Shown one piece after another: positions 26,605-34,757 of a stretch of 45,000 nt of DNA. This DNA comes from an uncultured Roseobacter sp. (lineage in GTDB: Bacteria; Pseudomonadota; Alphaproteobacteria; Rhodobacterales; Rhodobacteraceae), in assembly GCF_947491795.1 (NCBI RefSeq), contig NZ_CANLKW010000002.1, positions 1 through 45,000 of the forward strand, written 5' to 3'. Within the stretch, counting starts at the first letter, position 1; each line of letters begins with the position of its first letter. The position numbers and the translations under genes were made by a program. A model generated the notes under the pieces. The model had not been told where the DNA came from, did not search any database, and saw nothing but the letters and a program-made list of their open reading frames with translations.

Positions 26605-26829
26605 TCAGAAAACGTAGTGATTGAGCACGCGCGAAAAAACCTTGGGGATGCTCTGTACAGTATAGCCCCCCTCGACCGACGCAATTGCGTAGCCGGCGAG
26701 GCTGACACCGGCCAGAAGTGCAATCGCACCGACGCGCGGCGGACGCCGCTCTGACAGTGCAGAAACCAGCGACGGCACTGCAAAAACTGTCAGCACCAGC
26801 CCTGCGACGAATGCAAGATCCGGGTCCAT
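26605..26829 (-). CDS. Small two-helix membrane protein, conserved next to pyk and rpmI
   Basis: A 74-residue protein with two hydrophobic helices, residues about 5-24 (LAFVAGLVLTVFAVPSLVSA) and 33-50 (VGAIALLAGVSLAGYAIASV), joined by a short basic turn (ERRPPR). The remaining tail, VEGGYTVQSIPKVFSRVLNH, is soluble. It looks like the small hypothetical protein commonly found beside these genes in Rhodobacterales. No function is known. It lies 34 bases after pyk on the same strand. Confidence 0.75.
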   Translation of the reverse strand: MDPDLAFVAGLVLTVFAVPSLVSALSERRPPRVGAIALLAGVSLAGYAIASVEGGYTVQSIPKVFSRVLNHYVF

Positions 26830-26863
26830 GTCGTGCGAAAGCTCCCCTTTGCCCCAGGGCAGC

Positions 26864-28312
26864 TTATTCCGGATCAGTGTTGAAAATCAAACGTTCGTCG
26901 CACGGGGCGACACGCAGAATATTCGTGCTGCCCGGGACGTTGAACGGCACACCTGCGGTGACAACGATCATGTCCTCTTTGCCCGCGTAACCCTGACGCG
27001 TTGCCGCGCGGGCAGACTGTACGACAGCCATTTTGAACCGGTCCAGCGGATCGACGATCACACAGTTGGTCCCCCAGGACAGGGTCAGGCGACGGGCCGT
27101 CCGCGCCATAGAAGTCATGGCGATGATCGGCACACGCGGACGTTCGCGCGCAACCAGCGCTGCCGTTGTCCCGCTTTGTGAGAAACAGCAGATGGCTTTG
27201 ATATTTGTCGTCTCGGCAATCTCGCGCGCCGCAGAAACGATACCATCCGCGATTGTGCGGCCCTTGGCCTCGCGCGAGGCTTCGATGATCTGACGATACG
27301 TCGGGTCCTGCTCCACTTCGGTGGCCACGTTGTTCATGGTCGTCACCGCTTCGATCGGGTAATCACCAGCAGCAGATTCCGCCGACAGCATGACCGCATC
27401 TGCACCCTCGTAAATCGCTGTCGCAACATCCGATACCTCGGCACGCGTTGGCACAGGGCTCTCGATCATACTCTCCATCATCTGGGTGGCGACGATCACC
27501 GGGCGCGCTGCGGCGCGACACTTGCGCACCAGACGTTTCTGAATGGGTGGCACATTCTGCACCGGCAGTTCCACACCCAGGTCACCACGTGCCACCATGA
27601 TACCGTCACTCACGGCAAGAATATCGTCAAAATTCCTGACTGCCGCAGGCTTTTCAATCTTGGACAGGATCGCCGCCCGGCCATTTGCCAGGTCAGAGGC
27701 CTCGAGCACGTCCTCGGGCCGCTGCACAAAAGACAGCGCCAGCCAGTCCACACCCAGTTCGCAGACAAACTCCAGGTCCTTGCGGTCTTTGTCAGACAGC
27801 GCTGCCAGCGGCAGCACCACGTCCGGTACATTCACGCCCTTACGGTTGGAAATCACACCCCCCGCCTTGACAGTGCAATTTGCAAAATCCGGCCCACAGT
27901 CGTCCACAGTCAGTCGGATTTTACCGTCATTGACCAGCAGCGTGGCGCCCGGCTCAAGTGCCGCGAAAATCTCCGGGTGCGGCAGGTTCACACGGGTGCT
28001 GTCGCCTGGCGTCTCATCCAGGTCCATCCTGAATTTCGCGCCCTCTTCCAGCATCTCACCTTCGTCGCTGGCGAATACGCCAACACGCAGTTTGGGGCCC
28101 TGAAGATCGGCCAGAATGCAGATGCTGCCGCCCGTATCTTCTTCGATCTTGCGGATAATGGCATGACGCTCGCGGATTTCCTCGTGGCTGCCGTGGCTCA
28201 TGTTCAGGCGGAATACATCCGCGCCGGCATCGTGCAGCGCGCGGATCATTTCGTAGCTGTCAGAAGCCGGGCCCAGAGTGGCCACGATTTTTACATTACG
28301 GGTGCGTCTCAT
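26864..28312 (-). CDS. pyk: Pyruvate kinase
   Basis: A 482-residue pyruvate kinase, which makes pyruvate and ATP from phosphoenolpyruvate and ADP in the last step of glycolysis. It starts MRRTRNVKIVATLGPASDSY, and has the FRLNMSHGSHEE segment, the substrate- and metal-binding IMVARGDLGVELP motif with the preceding ILSKIEKP (catalytic lysine), the MLESM-like stretch MMESMIESPVPTRAEVSDVA, and the C-terminal allosteric domain. The ATG at 28310-28312 is chosen because the upstream extension to 28399 is not family-like. Length is normal. Confidence 0.97.
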   Translation of the reverse strand: MRRTRNVKIVATLGPASDSYEMIRALHDAGADVFRLNMSHGSHEEIRERHAIIRKIEEDTGGSICILADLQGPKLRVGVFASDEGEMLEEGAKFRMDLDETPGDSTRVNLPHPEIFAALEPGATLLVNDGKIRLTVDDCGPDFANCTVKAGGVISNRKGVNVPDVVLPLAALSDKDRKDLEFVCELGVDWLALSFVQRPEDVLEASDLANGRAAILSKIEKPAAVRNFDDILAVSDGIMVARGDLGVELPVQNVPPIQKRLVRKCRAAARPVIVATQMMESMIESPVPTRAEVSDVATAIYEGADAVMLSAESAAGDYPIEAVTTMNNVATEVEQDPTYRQIIEASREAKGRTIADGIVSAAREIAETTNIKAICCFSQSGTTAALVARERPRVPIIAMTSMARTARRLTLSWGTNCVIVDPLDRFKMAVVQSARAATRQGYAGKEDMIVVTAGVPFNVPGSTNILRVAPCDERLIFNTDPE

Positions 28313-28452
28313 ACCAGCGGTCGTCCTTTTCGTCTGTCCGGTCCGGCCGCAGTTCTGTGCAGCCGTTATCGCTAACGGGTTGTGTGCCTTATGCCGCATC
28401 GCGGCGCAGGGCGCAACAGCGCAGAACCTGCACCGCAGGAGGTGACACCATC

Positions 28453-28590
28453 ATGACAAAGGTCCCGCTGCTTGACATGCGCGGAAGCATCCCCACCTTG
28501 TCCAGCACAACAGCAAGGAAATCATCATGCCGACGCAGACCGAGATCGAACTTCAGGCCGCCGCATTCCGCAGATTGCAAAAACACCTGA
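28453..28590 (+). CDS. Possible short leader ORF before the DUF1244 gene
   Basis: A 45-codon frame begins at the ATG at 28453 with an almost ideal ribosome binding site, AGGAGGTGA, 8 bases upstream. It encodes MTKVPLLDMRGSIPTLSS followed by a basic stretch, and overlaps the first 64 bases of the DUF1244 gene in another frame. No known family is recognised. It may couple translation of the next gene, or only the ribosome binding site may matter. Support is limited to the ribosome binding site. Confidence 0.25.
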   Translation: MTKVPLLDMRGSIPTLSSTTARKSSCRRRPRSNFRPPHSADCKNT

Positions 28591-28838
28591 TGGAAGACCG
28601 AACCGATGTACAGAACATCGACATGATGAACCTCGCAGGTTTCTGCCGCAACTGCCTGTCGCGCTGGTACCAGGAGGCTGCAGCCGAAAAGAACATCGCT
28701 CTGTCCAAGGACGAGGCGCGAGAGCTCTTCTACGGCATGACGATGGCTGAATGGAAAGCGAACTATCAGACAGACGCGACCGGCGACCAGAAAGCCGCGT
28801 TTGACAAGTCTTTTGCAGAAAACGTCGGCAAAGGCTGA
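28527..28838 (+). CDS. DUF1244 family protein
   Basis: A 103-residue protein of the DUF1244 (SMc04008-like) family. Typical features are AAAFRRLQKHLMEDRTDVQN, the Cys pair in LAGFCRNCLSRWY and ELFYGMTMAEWKANYQ. The two cysteines suggest a redox or metal role, but no activity is established. It starts behind AAGGAAA. Its stop codon directly abuts the stop of the convergent hydroxylase-acyltransferase gene, with no base between. Confidence 0.9.
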   Translation: MPTQTEIELQAAAFRRLQKHLMEDRTDVQNIDMMNLAGFCRNCLSRWYQEAAAEKNIALSKDEARELFYGMTMAEWKANYQTDATGDQKAAFDKSFAENVGKG

Positions 28839-30965
28839 TCAGACCGGGGCGGCCGGAACGCGCGCGAATGGAGTTGCGGCCCGGCGCCAGACCGGATGCG
28901 CAAGCCGTCTGAATATCTTTAGCGGGCGTTCGAACAGGGCGGCGAAGACGAAACAGACGAGCAGTGTCAGCCCCAGCAGCCAGAGGTCATACCCCGGCAG
29001 CGTTTCCGGCAGGGTCGCATCGAGCAGATGAAGCGTGGGATAGTGCATCACATAAAGCGAGAAACTGGCACCGGCGATCCAGCGTATGGTTTGAACAGAA
29101 CAGCCCTCGCTCCGGATCGTCATCCGGTCAGCAATGTTTTTCACGCCGGACAGATGCAGTGCCACAAAGGCCGCGATAATCGAATTCCACAGGACTTCAT
29201 CCGAATAGTTCAGCAGCTTATGATGACTGACAGGTGCCAGCGCCTGCGCGGTGAATTCTGAAAGCAGTTCCGGCACACCATTGAGCCTGAGGAGGATCAG
29301 GGCACCAACGCTCAGAACCGCGCGCGCCCAGTCACGTGCGGGCAGGGCCGTATCCTCGGCAGGTCTGCGCGATCCATGCCAGACCAGAACGCCCATAAGC
29401 CACGCGGGCAGCAGCGCGAGGATCGGGAGACCCACAAGAAGCACGAGCAGCGCCAGCAACACCCAGCGCAGCACCCCGCGCAGGAAGAATGCCACGCCAA
29501 ACATTATGTAAAATCCAACTTCATAGCTCAGCGACCAGAGTGGTCCGTTCGTCCCCAGCCGAACCCTGTCCCATTGTCCCTGCCACTCATTGGTAAAGGT
29601 CAGACCCCGAAGGAACATCTCGGATACCGGTGCCGGGTTATAATAACCTGCAGGATAGGCCTCCATCCTTATGCCGGTCCCAATGGTATCGAAGATGACC
29701 GTCAGCACCAGTGCCGGCAGCACGACGGACCAGAGGCGGGTCAGCCGGTTAAATGCAAAACGCTCCAACGTGCCGTCGCGGGTGGCGGCATAGGAGATCA
29801 CCACACCTGACAATACGAAGAACACGATCACAGAGTCGCTGGCGATATTGATTTCGCGCAGAATGTAATAGTCCCCGCGCGTGAAACGGATATGCGCCAT
29901 ATGGCCAAACAGGACCGCCAGCGCGGCAGCGGCCCGCAGAAAATCCAGCCAGATCGAAAACCCCTGCGACATGACCACGGGCGGCATCGCTGCGCGGCGG
30001 GCTGCGCGCTCTGACTGCTGTTGCCTGAAAGCCTGCCATGCCTCGATAAACGGTTTGATCATGGCATCGCGCAGCGTCACATAGGGCTGGGGTACCGGCT
30101 TGCCCGTACCATCAGAAACCCCATAGGTGATGTGTTCCATTTTTTCGGGCACATACAATGTGCCGAACATCCAGTCCCAGATGGCGAACATCGAACCGTA
30201 ATTCTTGTCGTGATGCTCAAGGGCGACAGAATGGTGGACCTGATGTTGTGCCGGCGAGATAAAAATATGTTCCATGACACGGCCATAGCTCAGCCAGATA
30301 TGACTGTGGCGCAGATTGGCGCCAAGCGCGTTGAACACCACATACATCGCGTTTGCACCGCCCAGCGTGACCAGATCAATTTTGCCGATCAGCGCGTAGA
30401 GCAGTACGCCCTGCACGATACCAACAAGCACGCTAATAAACAGATTGCGGATGATCGGTTCGATGGGATGCACCCGCTGCACAGTAAGCGGGGTCAGAAC
30501 ATCAGCAGAGTGATGCACCGCATGAAAGGGCCAGAGCACTTTCCACTCGTGATGAAGCCGGTGCGCCCAGTACTTGCAGAAATCCGACGCCATAACGATC
30601 ACGATCGTCGCGATCAGACTGCGCCCCCAGGTCACCGGCGGCTGACTGAACCCGCCAGAAAAGCTCTCGGACAACCAGGACAAGACAAAATAGGCTACTG
30701 CCGTGGGGAAAAACAGGCTTCCCAGTACGCCGAAAAACGCAATGCAGCGCACCGCGAGAAACAGCTTTATGTCCAGAAGGTTCGAGCGATGCAGATAGAT
30801 CTTTGCCGGCACCAGCCATGTCAGGAAGGACCCGGGCCGGCCACGCCAGCACCAGACGGCAAACGCCAGTAACACCGTGCAGCAGATGTAAAAGAGCGCG
30901 AACCGCTCATTCATGTTGAAAAAGATATTCAGCAGGTACCGAAAGTACCCCAAAACGGTATCCAT
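28839..30965 (-). CDS. Fusion of fatty-acid-hydroxylase domain and acyltransferase 3 domain
   Basis: A 708-residue membrane protein combining two families. The N-terminal half (about residues 1-310) is a sterol desaturase/fatty acid hydroxylase-type domain with the di-iron histidine motifs HRLHH (about 135-139), HAVHH (148-152) and HQVHH (241-245), plus HSH near 220. A linker rich in Ala/Arg (about 315-333) follows. The C-terminal half (about 335-708) is an acyltransferase 3 (OatA-like) multi-helix domain, starting GFSIWLDFLRAAAALAVLFGH, with NGPLWSLSYEVGFYIMFGVA later. Hydroxylation followed by O-acylation of a membrane lipid is a reasonable inference. OlsE-type ornithine lipid hydroxylases belong to the same hydroxylase superfamily. 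The ATG at 30963-30965 has AGGGG 8 bases upstream; a GTG three codons earlier is less likely. Confidence 0.85.
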   Translation of the reverse strand: MDTVLGYFRYLLNIFFNMNERFALFYICCTVLLAFAVWCWRGRPGSFLTWLVPAKIYLHRSNLLDIKLFLAVRCIAFFGVLGSLFFPTAVAYFVLSWLSESFSGGFSQPPVTWGRSLIATIVIVMASDFCKYWAHRLHHEWKVLWPFHAVHHSADVLTPLTVQRVHPIEPIIRNLFISVLVGIVQGVLLYALIGKIDLVTLGGANAMYVVFNALGANLRHSHIWLSYGRVMEHIFISPAQHQVHHSVALEHHDKNYGSMFAIWDWMFGTLYVPEKMEHITYGVSDGTGKPVPQPYVTLRDAMIKPFIEAWQAFRQQQSERAARRAAMPPVVMSQGFSIWLDFLRAAAALAVLFGHMAHIRFTRGDYYILREINIASDSVIVFFVLSGVVISYAATRDGTLERFAFNRLTRLWSVVLPALVLTVIFDTIGTGIRMEAYPAGYYNPAPVSEMFLRGLTFTNEWQGQWDRVRLGTNGPLWSLSYEVGFYIMFGVAFFLRGVLRWVLLALLVLLVGLPILALLPAWLMGVLVWHGSRRPAEDTALPARDWARAVLSVGALILLRLNGVPELLSEFTAQALAPVSHHKLLNYSDEVLWNSIIAAFVALHLSGVKNIADRMTIRSEGCSVQTIRWIAGASFSLYVMHYPTLHLLDATLPETLPGYDLWLLGLTLLVCFVFAALFERPLKIFRRLAHPVWRRAATPFARVPAAPV

Positions 30966-31123
30966 GGGTGGCACCCCTGAGTGTTCTCAGGCGGCCGGAT
31001 ACACCCGGATTCTGTCAACAATAGGGCTGTTCAGGCGAAAATAGCCAGGATCTCATACCAGTATCGGGGCATCCGCAGTGCCCGGAAAGGTGATTCTGGC
31101 TTCAGACCTGCTCTGTAACGCGC

Positions 31124-31627
31124 TCAGGTGGATGCGCAGGCTCCTGCCGCAACCGTCGCCGTGGCACCGGCGTCAAACGCGGCTGAGCGCGTGTCGGCGC
31201 CTTCGGTGACACGCACTGCCGCACCTGTGATCTCGGCGCCGGACACCATGATGCCCCGCGCTTCTGAGGTGTCATCCACATCGATGGTAAAGGCGATCTG
31301 ACCGCCGGGCTCGAGTGTTCCGACACTCAGCGACAGCGCGCTGTCACCGTCCTGCACCAGCGGCAGCTCCGTCAGAGCTTCCGCCCCTGCAACGAGGTCA
31401 AAGGGCTGAAACACCTCCACCCCTGCACCGCTGCCGGTGACGTCAAAGATCAGACCACCGGCTGAACCGGCCATATCCAGCGTAATCGCCGCTGATTTCA
31501 GCGCACATGCACCCGTGTTTTCGATCACGAACCGGTCTTTCGGTGCACTTTCGACAAACCGCACGGAGATATCCGCAGCTGCAGTCTGCGCGCTGAGTAT
31601 GAGGACGGTCAGGGTTGCTTTGTACAT
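31124..31627 (-). CDS. Secreted hypothetical protein, 'aggregation factor core'-like
   Basis: A 167-residue protein with a signal peptide (MYKATLTVLILSAQTAAA, cleavage likely after AAA) and a beta-rich mature part (ISVRFVESAPKDRFVIENTG, LIFDVTGSGAGVEVFQPF). It matches the protein commonly labelled aggregation factor core in Rhodobacterales. That label comes from weak similarity and no function is established. The single internal Cys near residue 42 and one near the C-terminus could form a disulfide. AAAGGA lies before the start. Confidence 0.72.
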   Translation of the reverse strand: MYKATLTVLILSAQTAAADISVRFVESAPKDRFVIENTGACALKSAAITLDMAGSAGGLIFDVTGSGAGVEVFQPFDLVAGAEALTELPLVQDGDSALSLSVGTLEPGGQIAFTIDVDDTSEARGIMVSGAEITGAAVRVTEGADTRSAAFDAGATATVAAGACAST

Positions 31628-31689
31628 GGACTGGTCCTTTGCTGTCTGTCGCAGGACATGGTGCCCGTGCCACCCGCTTCAAGGGCAGA

Positions 31690-32136
31690 TCAGAAAAGGA
31701 TGAGAATGCGCCATTCCGCGCGCAGCGCCGGCGCGTCCTGCCCGCGGACCTCAACTGTGACGCCCAGCACCAGCATCAGTGACCCGTCGGAACGCTCCTC
31801 AAAGTCTGACAGCACAAAGCGCCCGCGGATTTCTGCACCTGCCGGCACAGGCGCTGTAAAACGAATGCGGTCAAAGCCGTAATTCACTGATGCGGTCTGA
31901 CCCTCAACGCCTGGCACAGCGTCATAGGCAAAGGCCGAGAGCATCGAAAGCGTGAGGAATCCGTGTGCAACGGTGCCATCAAACCCGGCCGCCCGCCCCG
32001 CATCCGGGTCCAGGTGAATGCCCTGCCTGTCCTCTGTGACCTCTGCAAATCCGCTGATACGATCCTGACCGACACGGATCCAGTCGGAACAACCGATGTC
32101 GCCGCCCGTCAGCGCGCCAAGCGCATGACGCGTCAG
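31690..32136 (-). CDS. MaoC-family dehydratase with no canonical start codon
   Basis: A 148-residue hot-dog enzyme of the MaoC/R-specific enoyl-CoA hydratase family. Family marks are GCSDWIRVGQDRISGFAEVT, the active-site Asp/His pair in DRQGIHLD, VAHGFLTLSML and VNYGFDRIRFTAPVP. The family-like sequence extends to codon 32136 and beyond the first internal ATG (31944), which would remove the catalytic residues. Between the upstream dat stop (TGA, 32170-32172, in the same frame) and this sequence there is no ATG, GTG or TTG. The best candidate start is CTG at 32134-32136, with AAAGG 7 bases upstream. It lies directly downstream of dat. The substrate is unknown. Confidence 0.75.
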   Translation of the reverse strand: MTRHALGALTGGDIGCSDWIRVGQDRISGFAEVTEDRQGIHLDPDAGRAAGFDGTVAHGFLTLSMLSAFAYDAVPGVEGQTASVNYGFDRIRFTAPVPAGAEIRGRFVLSDFEERSDGSLMLVLGVTVEVRGQDAPALRAEWRILILF

Positions 32137-32169
32137 GCTGCTACCTTTGCGGATCGGACCAGACAGCGT

Positions 32170-33030
32170 TCAGACCGCCGCTTTGATGCTTTCCTCAAGG
32201 TAAATCTCCCGCAGACGCGGCGCGACACGCCCAGGCACGCCCGCGCCCAGAACAGCATCGTCGATCTGTACCACTGGCATGACGAAAGTGCTGGCCGAAG
32301 TGATAAAGGCCTCATCCGCCTCTTTTGCCTCGTCGATGGTAAAGTTGCGTTCTTCGACTTCCATCTGTGCCTCCTGCGCGAACCGCAGGACAGCCGCACG
32401 GGTGATCCCATGCAGGATATCGTTGCTCAGGGCACGCGTGATGATCTTATTGCCCCTGACGATATAGGCGTTGTTGCTGGTGCCCTCGGTGACATAGCCA
32501 TCCTCGATCATCCAGGCGTCGTCGGCACCGGCCTTTTTGGCCATCATCTTACCCATCGACGGATAGAGCAGCTGCACTGTTTTGATATCGCGACGCCCCC
32601 AGCGGATGTCCTCGATGCTTATGACCTTCATACCCTTCTGTGCCGCCGGGCTGTTGGCCAGGCCGGGCTTGTTCTGGGTAAAGAGCACAATTGTCGGTGG
32701 CGTCGTCTCCGGATCAGGGAACACGAAATCCCGGTCGCCCGGCGCACCGCGCGTGATCTGCAGATAAATCATGCCTTCGTCGATCCCGTTCGCGCGCACC
32801 AACTCGCGGTGCACCTCCAGCAGGTCCTCTTTACTGATCGGGCTTTGCATCTCCAGCGCGTCCAGCGACCGTTGCAGCCGCACCGCGTGACCGTCAAAAT
32901 CGATGAGCTTGCCACCCAGAACCGACGTCACCTCATAGACGCCATCCGCCATCAGAAAGCCACGGTCAAAGATGGAGACTTGCGCCTCATTCTCGGGCAT
33001 GTAGTCGCCGTTCAGATATACCGTGCGCAT
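32170..33030 (-). CDS. dat: D-amino-acid transaminase
   Basis: A 286-residue class IV PLP aminotransferase of the D-amino acid transaminase group. It opens MRTVYLNGDYMPENEAQVSI, has FDRGFLMADGVYEVT, and carries the PLP lysine in WGRRDIKTVQLLYP, with EGTSNNAYIV and SNDILHGITR later. It exchanges amino groups between D-amino acids and keto acids (D-Ala, D-Glu pair). GGGAGAAAA precedes the start. It is downstream of the exonuclease, dgcA and dgcN genes on the same strand, which links it to D-amino acid use, though branched-chain-type activity cannot be excluded. Confidence 0.88.
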   Translation of the reverse strand: MRTVYLNGDYMPENEAQVSIFDRGFLMADGVYEVTSVLGGKLIDFDGHAVRLQRSLDALEMQSPISKEDLLEVHRELVRANGIDEGMIYLQITRGAPGDRDFVFPDPETTPPTIVLFTQNKPGLANSPAAQKGMKVISIEDIRWGRRDIKTVQLLYPSMGKMMAKKAGADDAWMIEDGYVTEGTSNNAYIVRGNKIITRALSNDILHGITRAAVLRFAQEAQMEVEERNFTIDEAKEADEAFITSASTFVMPVVQIDDAVLGAGVPGRVAPRLREIYLEESIKAAV

Positions 33031-33083
33031 CGTTTTCTCCCTGCCATTCGTCCTGCCCGTAAATCAGCTGTCGGGCGCTTTGG

Positions 33084-33725
33084 TTAACTGGTCGGCCCGT
33101 CTGGGCTCTGACCACAGAATTCCATCACATCTAGGGCGGTCAGCCGTCCGGTTGCAAGCAGGTGTTGCAGAACCGCAGCCACAGACTGCGCGTCCCCGCG
33201 CGCATCATGGGCAACCCCCGCAGGCGGCAGACCGAAATGCGCACAGATGGTATGGCTGCGCAGGGTCTGAACCCTTTCCACCGGCTCACCTGCACGCACC
33301 AGCAATGGCACAGCACTGCGAAACCGCGTCGCCGGGATCGGACTTTGCGTGCCGGTTACAAACAGATGTGCGGCCAGGGTAAGCAGCTCATCCTTGCCCC
33401 AGGCCAGCAGCGGCGCACCTTCCGAAAAGTCATCCAGCCGCGCAAGAGCCTCACCCAGATCCAGCCCTTCGGCCTCAATCATTGCCGCACTGATCCCTGT
33501 CAGCTGCGTGACCAGCGGGTGCAGCGGCACCAGCTGACCATCACGGTCCACCGGGCGTACGTACCAGCCCACCGGGTCAGAGACGGCAAAGGGTGCAGAG
33601 AGGTCCAGCCGCACGGCACCAATCTGAATGGTCAGCGGATCGGGATCATCCGGCCCGCACCAGAACCGCTGCGGCGCGCCGGGCGCTGTCAGAAACTCGC
33701 AGTCATAAACAACGACCGTTTCCAT
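33084..33725 (-). CDS. 3'-5' exonuclease, DnaQ-like
   Basis: A 213-residue RNase H-fold exonuclease of the DEDD superfamily. The first acidic motif is VVYDCEFL (D and E near residues 8 and 10), and a C-terminal HDARGDAQSVAAVLQHLL supplies the last His/Asp motif, so the DEDDh set appears complete. The product probably degrades 3' ends of DNA or RNA in the cytoplasm. The start is the ATG at 33723-33725, 4 bases after the dgcA stop; the frame upstream of it overlaps dgcA and is not family-like. Why it sits between dgcA and dat is unknown. Confidence 0.85.
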   Translation of the reverse strand: METVVVYDCEFLTAPGAPQRFWCGPDDPDPLTIQIGAVRLDLSAPFAVSDPVGWYVRPVDRDGQLVPLHPLVTQLTGISAAMIEAEGLDLGEALARLDDFSEGAPLLAWGKDELLTLAAHLFVTGTQSPIPATRFRSAVPLLVRAGEPVERVQTLRSHTICAHFGLPPAGVAHDARGDAQSVAAVLQHLLATGRLTALDVMEFCGQSPDGPTS

Positions 33726-33729
33726 CAGC

Positions 33730-34695
33730 CTATCCCCAAAGCGCCGCATCAGGCGGGTGCACGCCCGCCTCATCGAACAAAAGAGGCGTTTCACGATCCT
33801 CGGCCAGCAACAACGGGCCATCGAGATCTGTGACCAGAGCGCCCTGGGCCAGCAAAGTCGCGGGGGCCATCGCAAGGCTGGAGCCGACCATACAACCCAC
33901 CATCACATCATACCCCAGCGCCAGTCCCTCTGCCCGCAACGCAAGTGCTTCAGTCAGCCCGCCGGTCTTGTCGAGCTTGATGTTGATCACATCGTATTTG
34001 CCCTTCAAACCGGGCAGGCTTGCGCGGTCATGACAGCTCTCATCAGCACAGACCGGCACCGGCCGCTCCATGCCAATGAGCGCTTCATCTTCGCCTGCGG
34101 GCAGCGGCTGTTCCACGAGGCTCACGCCCAGACGGACAAGGTGCGGCGCCAGATCCGCATAGACGGCAGCACTCCAGCCCTCATTGGCATCAATAATAAT
34201 CTTTGCCTCAGGTGCCCCGGCCCGCACAGCCTCCAGCCTTGGCATATCATCGGGTGTACCCAGCTTGATCTTCAAAAGCGGGCGAAAGGCATTCTCGGCA
34301 GCCTGCGCTCGCATTTTCTCCGGCGAATCCAGCGACAGCGTATAGGCCGTGATCTCAGGGCCGGGTGCGGGCAGACCGGCAAGGTCCCAGACCCGTTTTC
34401 CCGCCCGTTTCGCTTCCAGATCCCACAAGGCACAGTCAACCGCATTGCGGGCCGCCCCTGCGGGCAGAAGATCGAAGAGATCAGAGCGCGTAAACGCCTC
34501 CGGCAGCCCTTCAATCTCGGCCGTCACACTGTCCAGCGTCTCGTCATACCGCGCGTAAGGAACACATTCGCCTACACCGGTTACGCCCCCGTCGCTGATC
34601 CGGACCGTCAGCACCTTTGCCTCGGTCCGTGATCCCCGGCTGATGGTAAAAACCTGCGCCAGCCGGAATACGTCGCGTGTTACTTCAATCTGCAT
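33730..34695 (-). CDS. dgcA: N-acetyl-D-glutamate racemase / dipeptide epimerase family
   Basis: A 321-residue enolase-superfamily enzyme. The muconate-lactonizing-enzyme barrel shows the KxK motif region (LLKIKLGTPDD), metal ligands in IIDANEGW and VCADESCHD, and the second catalytic lysine in INIKLDKTGG, so the active site looks whole. It resembles L-Ala-D/L-Glu epimerases. Directly beside a DgcN homologue the likely role is DgcA, converting N-acetyl-D-glutamate to N-acetyl-L-glutamate in D-glutamate use. The dgcN-dgcA pair is known from marine Proteobacteria. A 33-base dispersed repeat lies between the two genes. Confidence 0.88.
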   Translation of the reverse strand: MQIEVTRDVFRLAQVFTISRGSRTEAKVLTVRISDGGVTGVGECVPYARYDETLDSVTAEIEGLPEAFTRSDLFDLLPAGAARNAVDCALWDLEAKRAGKRVWDLAGLPAPGPEITAYTLSLDSPEKMRAQAAENAFRPLLKIKLGTPDDMPRLEAVRAGAPEAKIIIDANEGWSAAVYADLAPHLVRLGVSLVEQPLPAGEDEALIGMERPVPVCADESCHDRASLPGLKGKYDVINIKLDKTGGLTEALALRAEGLALGYDVMVGCMVGSSLAMAPATLLAQGALVTDLDGPLLLAEDRETPLLFDEAGVHPPDAALWG

Positions 34696-34703
34696 CGCTG
34701 CTC

Positions 34704-34736
34704 TCTTCTGGCCATAAATATCCCCGCCGGAGGCAT
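34704..34736 (+). repeat. 33-bp dispersed repeat, copy 1
   Basis: This sequence, running from TCTTCTGGCC to GCCGGAGGCAT, lies in the 62-base gap between dgcN and dgcA. It matches the stretch at 37515-37547 at 31 of 33 positions. It shows no long palindrome. Similar short intergenic elements are common in Rhodobacterales genomes. Confidence 0.75.
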
Positions 34737-34757
34737 CATACCGCCGCGCAGCGGCTT

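Noticed and set aside
31963..33087. Plus-strand frame of 374 codons opposite dat and MaoC
   Set aside because: Antisense to two genes with clear motifs on the minus strand; product has no recognisable features.
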